From positions 1 through 10,922 of the forward strand of contig CAIMWY010000192.1 in the NCBI GenBank assembly GCA_903845315.1: DNA of 10,922 nt. The letters run 5' to 3'. The notes beneath the pieces are model-generated. The model was given only the letters and a program-made list of their open reading frames with translations, searched no databases and was not told the DNA's origin. Source of the stretch: an uncultured Burkholderiales bacterium (lineage in GTDB: Bacteria; Pseudomonadota; Gammaproteobacteria; Burkholderiales; Burkholderiaceae). This document shows positions 1-7,542 of this stretch, one piece after another (the first letter of the stretch is position 1; each line of letters opens with the position of its first letter). A program made the position numbers and the translations under genes.

Positions 1-651
1 CCGATCTGTCTTTTGACTTGGGCTGCACGATGGGTTTATGAACCACCGCTTGTACTCTGGCCGCTTGTCGGTGGTTTTTGGGTGTTGGGCGGTGCTTGGC
101 TGGTTCATCGGGGTGTTGAAGGCTGGCCACTCATTCCGCGCTTTGTGCGCTTGATCGGTGGCGTGTTGGCGTTGTGGGCCACTTGGCTCGCGATGTTTCA
201 AGCTAAGGTCAACGGCATCAATTTTTTGTTTTCTTTGTTATTCATTGTGTGGATTGCTGACATTGCAGCTTATTTTTTTGGACGCGCTTTCGGTCGGCAT
301 AAATTAGCCTTACTCATCAGTCCCGGTAAAAGCTGGGAAGGCGTTTGGGGTGGCATGTTGGGTGTTGTTGTGATGGCCGGAATTTGGATATGGATCGATC
401 GACAGTGGCCAGTTGACAGCCTGAGTTTGTTTTCTCGTTTAAATGCTCGCGGCTGGCCTTTTCTGTTCTTGGCAACTCTTTTCTTGGTTGCAATGAGCGT
501 ATTGGGTGACTTGGTCGAGTCGTTGGTGAAGCGAAGCGCAGGGATGAAGGATAGCAGTCACTTGTTGCCCGGACATGGTGGTGTGCTAGACCGGGTCGAT
601 GCTTTATTGCCCACTTTGCCCCTTGCTTTGATGTTGCTTCAGTTTTTGTAA
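1..651 (+). CDS. cdsA: Phosphatidate cytidylyltransferase (CDP-diglyceride synthase), 5'-truncated
   Basis: This is the C-terminal 216 residues of CdsA, the inner-membrane enzyme that makes CDP-diacylglycerol from CTP and phosphatidate for phospholipid synthesis. The frame is open to base 1, so the gene starts upstream of the window. The TTG at 13 is only an internal Leu codon. Family members are usually about 270-285 residues, so roughly 60 are missing. The family signature is clear near the C-terminus: KRSAGMKD followed by LLPGHGGVLDRVD (visible residues about 177-200), with the conserved Lys, Asp and GHGG-DR-D residues. An upstream cytoplasmic motif SPGKSWEG also fits the family. About six hydrophobic segments are visible, including one ending in ADIAAYFFGRAFG. 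The stop codon TAA shares one base with the dxr ATG, suggesting coupled translation. The identification is firm; only the N-terminus is unseen. Confidence 0.95.
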   Translation, partial: PICLLTWAARWVYEPPLVLWPLVGGFWVLGGAWLVHRGVEGWPLIPRFVRLIGGVLALWATWLAMFQAKVNGINFLFSLLFIVWIADIAAYFFGRAFGRHKLALLISPGKSWEGVWGGMLGVVVMAGIWIWIDRQWPVDSLSLFSRLNARGWPFLFLATLFLVAMSVLGDLVESLVKRSAGMKDSSHLLPGHGGVLDRVDALLPTLPLALMLLQFL

Positions 652-1865
652 TGACGTCAGCTAATCATTTAAAACGGCAAATGCTCACTGTGCTGGGCTC
701 AACGGGGTCGATTGGTGTCAACACCTTGGACGTGGTTCAGCGACACCCAGAACGCTTTCAAATATATGCATTGACTGGCGCCTCACAAGTGGATTTGATG
801 TTGCGCCAGTGTGTCCAATTTAAGCCCCGCATAGTGGTAATGGCCCACCCAGAAGCAGCTTTGGTGTTGAAAGAAAAAGTCAAGTCGGAGGGCTTGTCTG
901 TAAACGTTCAAAGTGGAACTCAGCCCTTGGTCGATGTGTCATCCGATCCCGAGGTTGACGTGGTGATGGCTGCGATTGTTGGCGCAGCTGGACTGGCACC
1001 TTGCTTGGCTGCAGCTCAAACAGGCAAGCGTTTGTTGTTGGCCAACAAAGAAGCTTTGGTTGTTGGGGGCGAGGTTTTTTTATCTGCGCTTAAAGTTGGA
1101 GGCGGAGATTTATTGCCTATTGATAGCGAGCACTCAGCCATTTTTCAATCGTTGCCAGAAGATCCAAAGACCTGGGATGCGCGAGTTGAAAAGATTATCT
1201 TGACTGCATCAGGCGGGCCCTTTCGTACTCGCCTAGTTCAAACACTCAAGGACGTCACCCCTGAAGAGGCTTGTGCACATCCCAACTGGGCGATGGGACG
1301 AAAAATCTCGGTGGACTCAGCCACGATGATGAATAAGGCCCTAGAGGTGATTGAGGCACGCTATCTGTTCGGCATGCCGCCGGAACGCATTGAGGTGGTA
1401 ATTCATCCCCAAAGCGTCATTCATTCCATGGTGCAGTTCCGCGATGCATCGGTGGTCGCCCAATTGGGGACTCCGGACATGCGTGGCCCCATTGCATATG
1501 GTTTGAGCTGGCCTGAGCGAATCAGTTCTGGCGCTCAAGCTCTGGACTTCAGAACAATGTCTGCCATGACCTTTGAAAGTTTGGATCAGCACGGCCATCC
1601 TGAACGCTTTGCGGGTTTGCGTTTAGCTTGGGATGCTTTGCGAGGTCCAGCGGGAACAACTGCAATTTTGAATGCTGCCAATGAAGTCGCTGTCGCTTCA
1701 TTTTTGGCGCGCCGCATTCGATTTGACCAAATACATTGGGTTGTCATGTCTTGCCTGGAGCAAATTAGTCCATTCCCTCCAAATGGTCTAGCTGACTTGC
1801 TTGAGTTGGACCGACAGGCGCGTTTTGTTGCTGATTCGTTGGTGCAACGTCTGCCTCTGCTATGA
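651..1865 (+). CDS. dxr: 1-deoxy-D-xylulose 5-phosphate reductoisomerase
   Basis: Dxr (IspC) converts DXP to 2-C-methylerythritol 4-phosphate with NADPH and a divalent metal. It is the first committed step of the cytosolic MEP isoprenoid pathway and the target of fosmidomycin. At 404 residues it is close to E. coli Dxr (398). The NADPH loop GSTGSIG is at residues 16-22 and ANKEALV at 131-137. The metal ligands are in PIDSEHS (Asp158, Glu160) plus Glu232. Substrate contacts are visible as Ser187 in TASGGPF, His210 in HPNWAMG, and Ser223, Asn228 and Lys229 in SATMMNK. HPQSVIHS at 252-259 is also family-typical. The ATG at 651 overlaps the cdsA stop (TAATG). A second ATG at 681 (residue 11) sits closer to the Rossmann fold and could be the true start; neither has a strong ribosome site. 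The stop overlaps the rseP start by 4 nt (ATGA). No catalytic residue is missing. Confidence 0.97.
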   Translation: MTSANHLKRQMLTVLGSTGSIGVNTLDVVQRHPERFQIYALTGASQVDLMLRQCVQFKPRIVVMAHPEAALVLKEKVKSEGLSVNVQSGTQPLVDVSSDPEVDVVMAAIVGAAGLAPCLAAAQTGKRLLLANKEALVVGGEVFLSALKVGGGDLLPIDSEHSAIFQSLPEDPKTWDARVEKIILTASGGPFRTRLVQTLKDVTPEEACAHPNWAMGRKISVDSATMMNKALEVIEARYLFGMPPERIEVVIHPQSVIHSMVQFRDASVVAQLGTPDMRGPIAYGLSWPERISSGAQALDFRTMSAMTFESLDQHGHPERFAGLRLAWDALRGPAGTTAILNAANEVAVASFLARRIRFDQIHWVVMSCLEQISPFPPNGLADLLELDRQARFVADSLVQRLPLL

Positions 1866-3244
1866 CCTTTCTTGCCTTTTTAGGTGCGCTGGGCCTGTTG
1901 ATTTCGGTGCACGAATGGGGTCATTACAGAATGGCTGTTGCTTGCGGGGTCATGGTCGAAACTTTCTCGCTCGGGTTGGGGCGGCCGTTGTTACGCTGGC
2001 GCTCACGCAAACCTTTTCCTCGTCAAGAGACCGAATTCTTGATTTGTATGATCCCTTTGGGTGGCTATGTCAAGATGCTTGAGGATGACGGCACCCATAG
2101 GTCCTCACAAGATGCCTCGATGGCTTTTAATCGACAAGTCCTTTGGAAACGGGCCGCCATCGTTGCTGCAGGCCCATTGGCTAATTTGTTGCTTGCAGTT
2201 GCTCTCTTCACTGCTGTTGGATGGTTGGGGCAGTTCGAGACAAAGCCAGTTTTGGCCTCGCCACGGCAGGGTTCAGTGGCTGAATCTGTAGGTCTGACTG
2301 GCGGCGAGTTGGTTTTACGCATGGGCGTTTCGCAATCGACCCTCCATAGCACCGTCTCCATGGAGGCGATGAAGTGGTGGGCCATGCAACAAGACTTTTT
2401 ACGTGATGACATGATCCTTGAGGTTGAGTCAGACCAAGGGCCAAGTCTTTATAAGCTCTCTTTGAATGAACCAGTTGCATTGAATCATTCATCGCAGGAT
2501 GTGATGGGATTAACCGTATTTGGCCTAGGCGGTGCTTGGAGTGCACCTGTGATCGGTCAAACACAACCCGGTCTTGCCGCCGACCGGTTTGGGCTGAAGC
2601 GTGGGGACTTGGTTTTAAGACTTGATGGGCGGCATGTGAATGATGCGGCTACCTTGCGTTCCTTTATTCGTGATTATGGGGGGCAGGCTCAACTGAAGCC
2701 ACAAATCTGGGAAATTCAACGACCTGATAAAAGCTTGATTCGACTGGAAGTGACGCCTGATCGAATAGAAGAAAAAGGCATGCGAATCGGCCGAATTGGC
2801 GCCTACATTGGCGAGCCGCCGCAGCGGGTGTGGGTGCAAGAAGGACTTTGGGATGGACTCATTCGCGGACTCAGGCGAACCAGCGAGGTGACTGAGTTGA
2901 CTCTGGAGATGATTGGACGTCTGTTTTCAGGCAAGGCATCCTTGGACAACGTGAGTGGTCCTTTATCTATGGCAGAGTTCGCCGGACAATCTGCCGCTTT
3001 GGGGTTCACGGCATACTTGTCCTATTTGGCGCTTATAAGTGTCAGCCTAGCTATCTTTAACCTCTTGCCCGTGCCAGTTCTCGACGGGGGGCACCTGTTG
3101 TATTATCTTTATGAGGCTTTCACTGGGCGTCCCCCAGCGGCCCAATGGCTTGATGTCATGCAGCGGTTCGGACTGCTGATCTTGGTGGCACTCATGTTTT
3201 TTTCATTTTTTAATGACTTGGTCCGTCTGGGCTGGATCAATTAA
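1862..3244 (+). CDS. rseP: Site-2 zinc metalloprotease RseP (sigma-E pathway)
   Basis: RseP is an inner-membrane protease. In the established E. coli system it makes the second, intramembrane cut of anti-sigma factor RseA, releasing sigma-E under envelope stress, and it also clears remnant signal peptides. The 460-residue protein has the expected plan. A first membrane segment carries the zinc motif HEWGH (His17, Glu18, His21). A conserved MIPLGGYVKM stretch is at about 63-72. A second hydrophobic segment lies at about 97-120. Two periplasmic PDZ domains follow, roughly 125-215 (diverged) and 220-300. A third membrane segment contains NLLPVPVLDGGHL with the zinc ligand Asp408, and a last one is at about 434-452. 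The motif reads HEWGHYRMAVACGV where E. coli has HEFGHFWVARRCGV; the catalytic residues are intact. The start overlaps the dxr stop by 4 nt. Whether the local substrate is an RseA homologue cannot be judged here. Confidence 0.96.
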   Translation: MTFLAFLGALGLLISVHEWGHYRMAVACGVMVETFSLGLGRPLLRWRSRKPFPRQETEFLICMIPLGGYVKMLEDDGTHRSSQDASMAFNRQVLWKRAAIVAAGPLANLLLAVALFTAVGWLGQFETKPVLASPRQGSVAESVGLTGGELVLRMGVSQSTLHSTVSMEAMKWWAMQQDFLRDDMILEVESDQGPSLYKLSLNEPVALNHSSQDVMGLTVFGLGGAWSAPVIGQTQPGLAADRFGLKRGDLVLRLDGRHVNDAATLRSFIRDYGGQAQLKPQIWEIQRPDKSLIRLEVTPDRIEEKGMRIGRIGAYIGEPPQRVWVQEGLWDGLIRGLRRTSEVTELTLEMIGRLFSGKASLDNVSGPLSMAEFAGQSAALGFTAYLSYLALISVSLAIFNLLPVPVLDGGHLLYYLYEAFTGRPPAAQWLDVMQRFGLLILVALMFFSFFNDLVRLGWIN

Positions 3245-3286
3245 GATTTTCTCAACACTCTACCAAGGCCCTGAAGTTACCTCTTC

Positions 3287-5590
3287 ATGAAAAAGCAATC
3301 TTTTCGATCTATACGGGGCCCGCTGTATTTTGCTGCGGTATTGCTGGGTTCAGCCATTGCTTTCAATGCCTTGGCGGCCGACCCATTCACTGTGCGGGAT
3401 ATCCGTGTTGAAGGCTTGCAACGTGTTGAGCCGGGCACGATCTTCGCGTCTATTCCGCTTCGCGTGGGCGACGATTACACCGATGACAAAGGTGCAGCCG
3501 CTATTCGTAGTTTGTTTGCCCTAGGCCTGTTTAAGGATGTGCGAATCGAAGTGAACGGGGATGTATTGATACTGATTTTGGAGGAGCGCCCCAATATCGC
3601 AGCGGTTGAATTCATTGGGACCAAAGAGTTTGATAAAGATGTTTTGCGTAAAGCGCTCCGAGACATCGGTTTGGCCGAAGGACGACCATTCGACAAAGCA
3701 TTGGCCGATCGCGCTGAGCAAGAACTCAAGCGCCAGTACGTCAGCCGAAGTCTGTATGGCGCAGAAATCATCACTACCATCACCCCGAGTGACAGAAACC
3801 GTGTCAACTTATCTTTTACAGTTGTAGAGGGTGATTTGGCCAAAATCAAAGAAATACGTATTGTTGGCGGGAAAAATTTTAGCGAATCCAATCTGTTGGA
3901 TCAATTTGACCAAAGCACTGGCAATTGGTTGAGTTGGTATACCAAATCCGACCGCTACTCTCGCACTAAGCTCAATGCAGATCTTGAAACCTTGCGTGCT
4001 TGGTATTTGTCTCGAGGCTATTTAGAGTTTCGTATCGACTCTACCCAAGTTGCTATTTCCCCAAACAAGCAAGACATAAGCATCACCATCAACATGACCG
4101 AGGGTGATCGTTTCGTGGTGTCTGATATCGCCTTGGAAGGCTATTACCTTGGCAAAGACGAAGATTTCAAATCTTTGATTGAAATCAAAGCAGGGCAACC
4201 CTACAACGCAGATGACGTGGCGAAAACCACCAAGGCGTTCAATGAATATTTTGGCAATTTCGGCTTCGCATTTGCTCGTACGGAGGTGCGACCTGAGATT
4301 GATCGTGCATCTAACCGCGTTAAATTGATCTTGGTGGCAGACCCTTCACGTCGCGCCTATGTTCGGCGCATCAACATCGTTGGTAACAACAGAACCCGTG
4401 ACGAAATTGTTCGTCGTGAGTTCCGTCAAATGGAGTCTTCTTGGTACGACGGTGAGCGCATTCGTTTGTCACGCGATCGTGTCAACCGACTTGGTTACTT
4501 CAAAGAGGTGGACATTGACACACAAGAAGTTGCTGCATCTCAAGATCAAGTTGATTTGAATGTCAATGTGGTTGAAAAACCAACTGGTATGTTGACATTA
4601 GGTGCTGGTTTTTCAAGCGCAGAAAAAGTTACTTTTTCATTTGGCATTCAACAAGAAAACGTTTTTGGTTCTGGACAGAACTTGGGCTTGCAAGTCAGTA
4701 CCAGCAAGTTCAACCAGTACTACGTGATCAGCACGACCGATCCCTATTTCACGCAAGATGGTGTTTCACGAACGTTCGATTATTACCATCGATCCAGCAA
4801 ACCTTATGTAGAGCAGGGGGGGGATTACCGCCTCGTGACAGCCGGGCTAGGCATTCGTTTTGGCGTACCGTTCAGTGAGCTGGACCGCGTTTTTGTAGGA
4901 ACTTCCCTAGAGCAAACAGAAATTATTCCTGGGACCAACTTGCCGGCTTCTTGGTTGGTCTATGCCTATAACCATGGCTACACCACCAAAACCGTGCCAG
5001 TGACACTAGGTTGGGCAAGGGACGGCCGAGACAGCTATCTCAACCCTTCAACGGGAAAGTTGATCCGTGCCAATACCGAACTTGGTGCTGCGGGCGACAC
5101 GCGCTATGCCAAGTTAGGTGGACAATACCAACAATATTTCTCACTGACCAAGCAGTACACCTTTGCTTTTAACGCCGATTTGGGTATCGGAAAAGGAATG
5201 CAAGGGCAAAACTTCCCTGTTTTCAAGAATTATTTTTCAGGTGGCCTAGGTTCTGTTCGTGGTTTTGAGCAGGGAACCTTGGGGCCTCGTGACGTTTACG
5301 GCATCGTTTCAGGTGGCACCAAAAAAATCACCCTCAACAGTGAGTTCTTGATGCCCTTTCCTGGTGCTGGTAACGATCGAAGTCTCCGGTTATATGGTTT
5401 CTATGACATGGGAAACGTATTTGGAGAGTTTGACAAAATCCAGTTGAATCAATTGCGTAGTTCATACGGTGTTGGTTTGAGCTGGGTCTCTCCCATGGGA
5501 CCTTTGCGTTTTGCGTGGGCTTTGCCAGCCAGATCTTTCACTGGCGATAGAATCCAAAGATTGCAATTCCAAATCGGGACATCTTTCTGA
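3287..5590 (+). CDS. bamA: Outer membrane protein assembly factor BamA (Omp85)
   Basis: BamA is the outer-membrane core of the BAM complex, which folds and inserts beta-barrel proteins. The 767-residue precursor (E. coli 810) starts with a Sec signal peptide: a basic Lys/Arg N-region, a hydrophobic core and a likely cleavage after NALA (residue 30), giving mature ADPF. Five POTRA repeats follow, roughly 33-100, 104-182, 185-272, 276-352 and 357-432, each with the pattern of a beta strand ending in G and then a helix. The C-terminal half is a 16-strand barrel. Its diagnostic loop-6 motif VRGF is at 657-660, and the protein ends in Phe, as expected for the beta-signal. It lies 42 nt after rseP, the largest gap in the run. 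The upstream ribosome site is weak: AAGG at 3265-3268 is too distant, and only GAAG near 3273 is closer. The stop shares one base with the skp start. A G8 tract lies at 4816-4823. Homologues such as TamA lack five POTRAs, so the call is firm. Confidence 0.97.
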   Translation: MKKQSFRSIRGPLYFAAVLLGSAIAFNALAADPFTVRDIRVEGLQRVEPGTIFASIPLRVGDDYTDDKGAAAIRSLFALGLFKDVRIEVNGDVLILILEERPNIAAVEFIGTKEFDKDVLRKALRDIGLAEGRPFDKALADRAEQELKRQYVSRSLYGAEIITTITPSDRNRVNLSFTVVEGDLAKIKEIRIVGGKNFSESNLLDQFDQSTGNWLSWYTKSDRYSRTKLNADLETLRAWYLSRGYLEFRIDSTQVAISPNKQDISITINMTEGDRFVVSDIALEGYYLGKDEDFKSLIEIKAGQPYNADDVAKTTKAFNEYFGNFGFAFARTEVRPEIDRASNRVKLILVADPSRRAYVRRINIVGNNRTRDEIVRREFRQMESSWYDGERIRLSRDRVNRLGYFKEVDIDTQEVAASQDQVDLNVNVVEKPTGMLTLGAGFSSAEKVTFSFGIQQENVFGSGQNLGLQVSTSKFNQYYVISTTDPYFTQDGVSRTFDYYHRSSKPYVEQGGDYRLVTAGLGIRFGVPFSELDRVFVGTSLEQTEIIPGTNLPASWLVYAYNHGYTTKTVPVTLGWARDGRDSYLNPSTGKLIRANTELGAAGDTRYAKLGGQYQQYFSLTKQYTFAFNADLGIGKGMQGQNFPVFKNYFSGGLGSVRGFEQGTLGPRDVYGIVSGGTKKITLNSEFLMPFPGAGNDRSLRLYGFYDMGNVFGEFDKIQLNQLRSSYGVGLSWVSPMGPLRFAWALPARSFTGDRIQRLQFQIGTSF

Positions 5591-6096
5591 TGAAAAAGTA
5601 TTTAACTCAAGCTGTTTGTGCCATCGCGATGGGCGTGATTGGCTTGTCTGCAAATGCCGAAGAAATTCGTATTGGCTTTATCAATACAGACCGTATCTTT
5701 AAAGAAGCCAACACGGCCAAGCAGGCTCAAGTCAAACTTGAGCAGGAATTCTCTAAGCGTGACAAAGACCTCAACGATGCAGGCAATGCCTTGAAAGCTG
5801 GCGTTGAAAAATTTGAACGTGAAGCCCCCACTCTGTCTGAATCACAACGTCTTAACCGTCAGAAACAGTTGGGTGAACAAGATCGCGATTTCCAACGCAA
5901 ACGACGCGAGTTTCAGGAAGAACTTAACGCACGTAAAAATGAAGAATTTCAGCTTGTTCTTGAGCGTGCAAATCGCGTGATCAAACAAGTGGCGGAAGCA
6001 GAAAAATATGACCTCGTTTTGCAGGAAGCTGTCTATATCAGTCCAAAGCATGACATCACAGACAAAGTGCTCAAGGTCATCAATTCGGCAAAGTAA
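5590..6096 (+). CDS. skp: Periplasmic chaperone Skp/OmpH
   Basis: Skp is a trimeric periplasmic holdase that carries unfolded outer-membrane proteins from the Sec translocon to BAM. The 168-residue precursor matches the family (E. coli 161). A signal peptide runs over residues 1-23: MKK start, hydrophobic core, and likely cleavage after ANA. The mature protein begins with strand EIRIGFINTDRIF, which is conserved. A long charged, Ala/Gln/Lys/Glu-rich segment from about 35 to 133 would form the coiled-coil tentacles. The C-terminal strand region contains YDLVLQEAVYIS and returns to the trimer body. The ATG overlaps the bamA stop by one base (TGATG), so synthesis of chaperone and client machine is probably coupled. 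The stop TAA is in the same reading frame as the following lpxD start and only two codons before it. OmpH is the alternative name used in many genomes. Confidence 0.95.
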   Translation: MKKYLTQAVCAIAMGVIGLSANAEEIRIGFINTDRIFKEANTAKQAQVKLEQEFSKRDKDLNDAGNALKAGVEKFEREAPTLSESQRLNRQKQLGEQDRDFQRKRREFQEELNARKNEEFQLVLERANRVIKQVAEAEKYDLVLQEAVYISPKHDITDKVLKVINSAK

Positions 6097-6102
6097 GCAG
6101 CC

Positions 6103-7086
6103 GTGGCACTGAGTCTAGGCCAAATTGTCGAAAGTCTTGGTGGCCAGTTGCACGGGGATCCCAAGCAATTGATTCAAAAACTCGGACCTCTCGAAACTGC
6201 ACAAGCTGATACGCTGAGTTTTCTAAGTAACCCTAGATATCAGGCCCAGTTGTCCGCATCAAAAGCTGGATGTGTGATCGTCTCACCATCTATGGCCTCG
6301 CTGGCGAAGGTGCGTGGTGCCTATATTGCCAGTGACAACCCTTACTATTACTTCGCACGCTTGACGCAGTTTTGGAAAGCGCAGCATCTGCAAGATGATG
6401 GGCCGCGCGTGCATCCGAGTGCCGTGATTCACCCATCGGCACACGTTGACGACAGCGCCCGTATTGGCCCTTTGTGTGTGATTGAGCGCGGTGCGCGTAT
6501 TGGTGCGAACACTTGGCTCAAGTCTGGCGTGACAGTGAGTGAATATTGTGTCTTAGGTCAGCGCTGCATTGTGCATGCGGGTGCCGTAATTGGTGCTGAC
6601 GGGTTCGGTTTTGCACTGTTTGAAGGACGTTGGGAGAAAATTGAGCAACTAGGCCTGGTACGAATCGGCGATGATGTGGAGATCGGTGCCAATACCTGCA
6701 TCGACCGTGGTGCCCTAGATGACACCGTGATCGAAGACGGAGTGAAGCTCGATAACTTGGTGCAAATAGGTCACAACGTTCATATTGGCGCTCATACGGC
6801 CATGGCTGGTTGTGCTGGCGTGGCGGGCAGTGCTCGTATTGGTACCAACTGCACGGTGGGTGGTGGTGCTGTGGTTTTGGGGCATCTGGAATTGGCCGAT
6901 GGTGTGCATATTTCGGCTGCCTCTGTCGTGATGCGTTCTATTCGTCAAGCAGGTCAGTACAGCGGTGTGTTTCCCATCGATGACAATGCATCCTGGGAAA
7001 AGAATGCAGCAACTTTGCGCCAATTACATCGTTTGCGTGACCGCATCAAATCTCTCGAATCAGCTTTGGAAAGTCAAAAAAAATGA
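6103..7086 (+). CDS. lpxD: UDP-3-O-(3-hydroxyacyl)glucosamine N-acyltransferase LpxD
   Basis: LpxD adds the second 3-hydroxyacyl chain, from ACP, to the 2-amino group of UDP-3-O-acylglucosamine: the third step of lipid A synthesis, in the cytoplasm. The 327-residue product has an N-terminal uridine-binding domain (1-100). There [10 protein letters not shown] carries Phe40 and Tyr46, which appear equivalent to the uracil-stacking Phe/Tyr pair described in Chlamydia LpxD. A left-handed beta-helix of hexapeptide repeats (about 103-275) follows, with IGHNVHIG at 222-229 holding the probable catalytic His224. A second conserved His (261) is in GHLELADG. The end has the family motif [16 protein letters not shown] and a C-terminal helix. 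The start is GTG at 6103. No other start is possible upstream, because the skp TAA at 6094 is in frame. The stop overlaps the fabZ ATG by 4 nt, preceded by an A8 run. Confidence 0.96.
   Translation: MALSLGQIVESLGGQLHGDPKQLIQKLGPLETAQADTLSFLSNPRYQAQLSASKAGCVIVSPSMASLAKVRGAYIASDNPYYYFARLTQFWKAQHLQDDGPRVHPSAVIHPSAHVDDSARIGPLCVIERGARIGANTWLKSGVTVSEYCVLGQRCIVHAGAVIGADGFGFALFEGRWEKIEQLGLVRIGDDVEIGANTCIDRGALDDTVIEDGVKLDNLVQIGHNVHIGAHTAMAGCAGVAGSARIGTNCTVGGGAVVLGHLELADGVHISAASVVMRSIRQAGQYSGVFPIDDNASWEKNAATLRQLHRLRDRIKSLESALESQKK
7068..7086 (+). promoter_or_regulatory. fabZ ribosome site and A8 slippery run at the lpxD-fabZ junction
   Basis: GGAAAG (7068-7073) is a plausible Shine-Dalgarno for the fabZ ATG at 7083. 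Eight A's (7076-7083) follow, ending in the A of that ATG. In the lpxD frame the last sense codons are AAA AAA, preceded by an A, so the string has the X XXY YYZ layout of a -1 slip site directly before the UGA stop. A -1 shift would enter the fabZ frame exactly at its start codon. The ribosome-site role is likely. Slippage is only an inference. Confidence 0.5.
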
Positions 7087-7526
7087 GCATGGATATTCAC
7101 CAAATCTTGAAACAATTGCCACACCGTTACCCCATCTTGTTGGTGGATCGGGTGTTAGAAATTGAAAAGGGCAAACGGATCAAGGCGCTCAAAAATGTTT
7201 CGATCAACGAACCGTACTTTTCAGGCCACTTTCCGCACCGTCCTGTGATGCCCGGTGTGTTGATGCTGGAGGCTCTGGCTCAAGCCGCCGCTTTGTTGGC
7301 GTTTGACTCGGTAGGTGTGACGCCTGACGACAAAACGGTTTACTACTTTGCAGGCATTGATGGTGCGCGGTTCAAGCGTCCGGTTGAGCCAGGCGATCAA
7401 TTGATTTTGGAAGTAGAACTTGATCGAATGAAAGCTGGAATTTTTAAATTCAAAGCACGTGCCAAAGTAGGTGATGAAATTGCCACCGAAGCCGAATTGA
7501 TGTGCACGATGCGCACAATATCCTGA
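7083..7526 (+). CDS. fabZ: 3-hydroxyacyl-ACP dehydratase FabZ
   Basis: FabZ dehydrates (3R)-hydroxyacyl-ACP to trans-2-enoyl-ACP in type II fatty-acid elongation. It therefore competes with LpxA and LpxD for hydroxyacyl-ACP, which explains its place among the lpx genes. The 147-residue length and single hot-dog fold are typical. [13 protein letters not shown] at 12-24 is the conserved N-terminal motif. [19 protein letters not shown] carries the catalytic His49 and Glu63, fourteen residues before the E. coli equivalents His54/Glu68 minus the usual N-terminal difference. The absence of a long C-terminal extension and the FabZ-type motifs argue against FabA. The start ATG at 7083 overlaps the lpxD stop (ATGA). 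GGAAAG at 7068-7073 is a usable ribosome site, nine bases upstream, and one of the better ones in the window. A second ATG at 7089 would shorten the protein by two residues and cannot be excluded. Confidence 0.97.
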   Translation: MSMDIHQILKQLPHRYPILLVDRVLEIEKGKRIKALKNVSINEPYFSGHFPHRPVMPGVLMLEALAQAAALLAFDSVGVTPDDKTVYYFAGIDGARFKRPVEPGDQLILEVELDRMKAGIFKFKARAKVGDEIATEAELMCTMRTIS

Positions 7527-7542
7527 CCCGCACTACGCGACG

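Noticed and set aside
13..15. TTG as a possible cdsA start
   Set aside because: The frame continues open to base 1 and the product would lack about 60 residues of the normal CdsA N-terminus. The gene simply runs off the window edge.
1907..1945. RseP zinc motif departing from the HExGHxxxAR pattern
   Set aside because: Both His residues and the Glu are intact, and the distal LDGG is present. The change lies outside the ligands and looks like lineage variation, not inactivation.
2341..2366. CCTCCAT / ATGGAGG inverted repeat in rseP
   Set aside because: It is short, within coding sequence for PDZ1, and overlaps a CTCCATGGAG palindrome. No regulatory context supports it.
3086..3091. G6 run across the zinc-ligand LDGGH codons of rseP
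   Set aside because: It is explained by two GGG glycine codons after GAC and is short. The protein motif is fully conserved and in frame.
3475..3891. 138-codon antisense open frame within bamA
   Set aside because: It is opposite the POTRA-encoding region and shows no domain, ribosome site or promoter.
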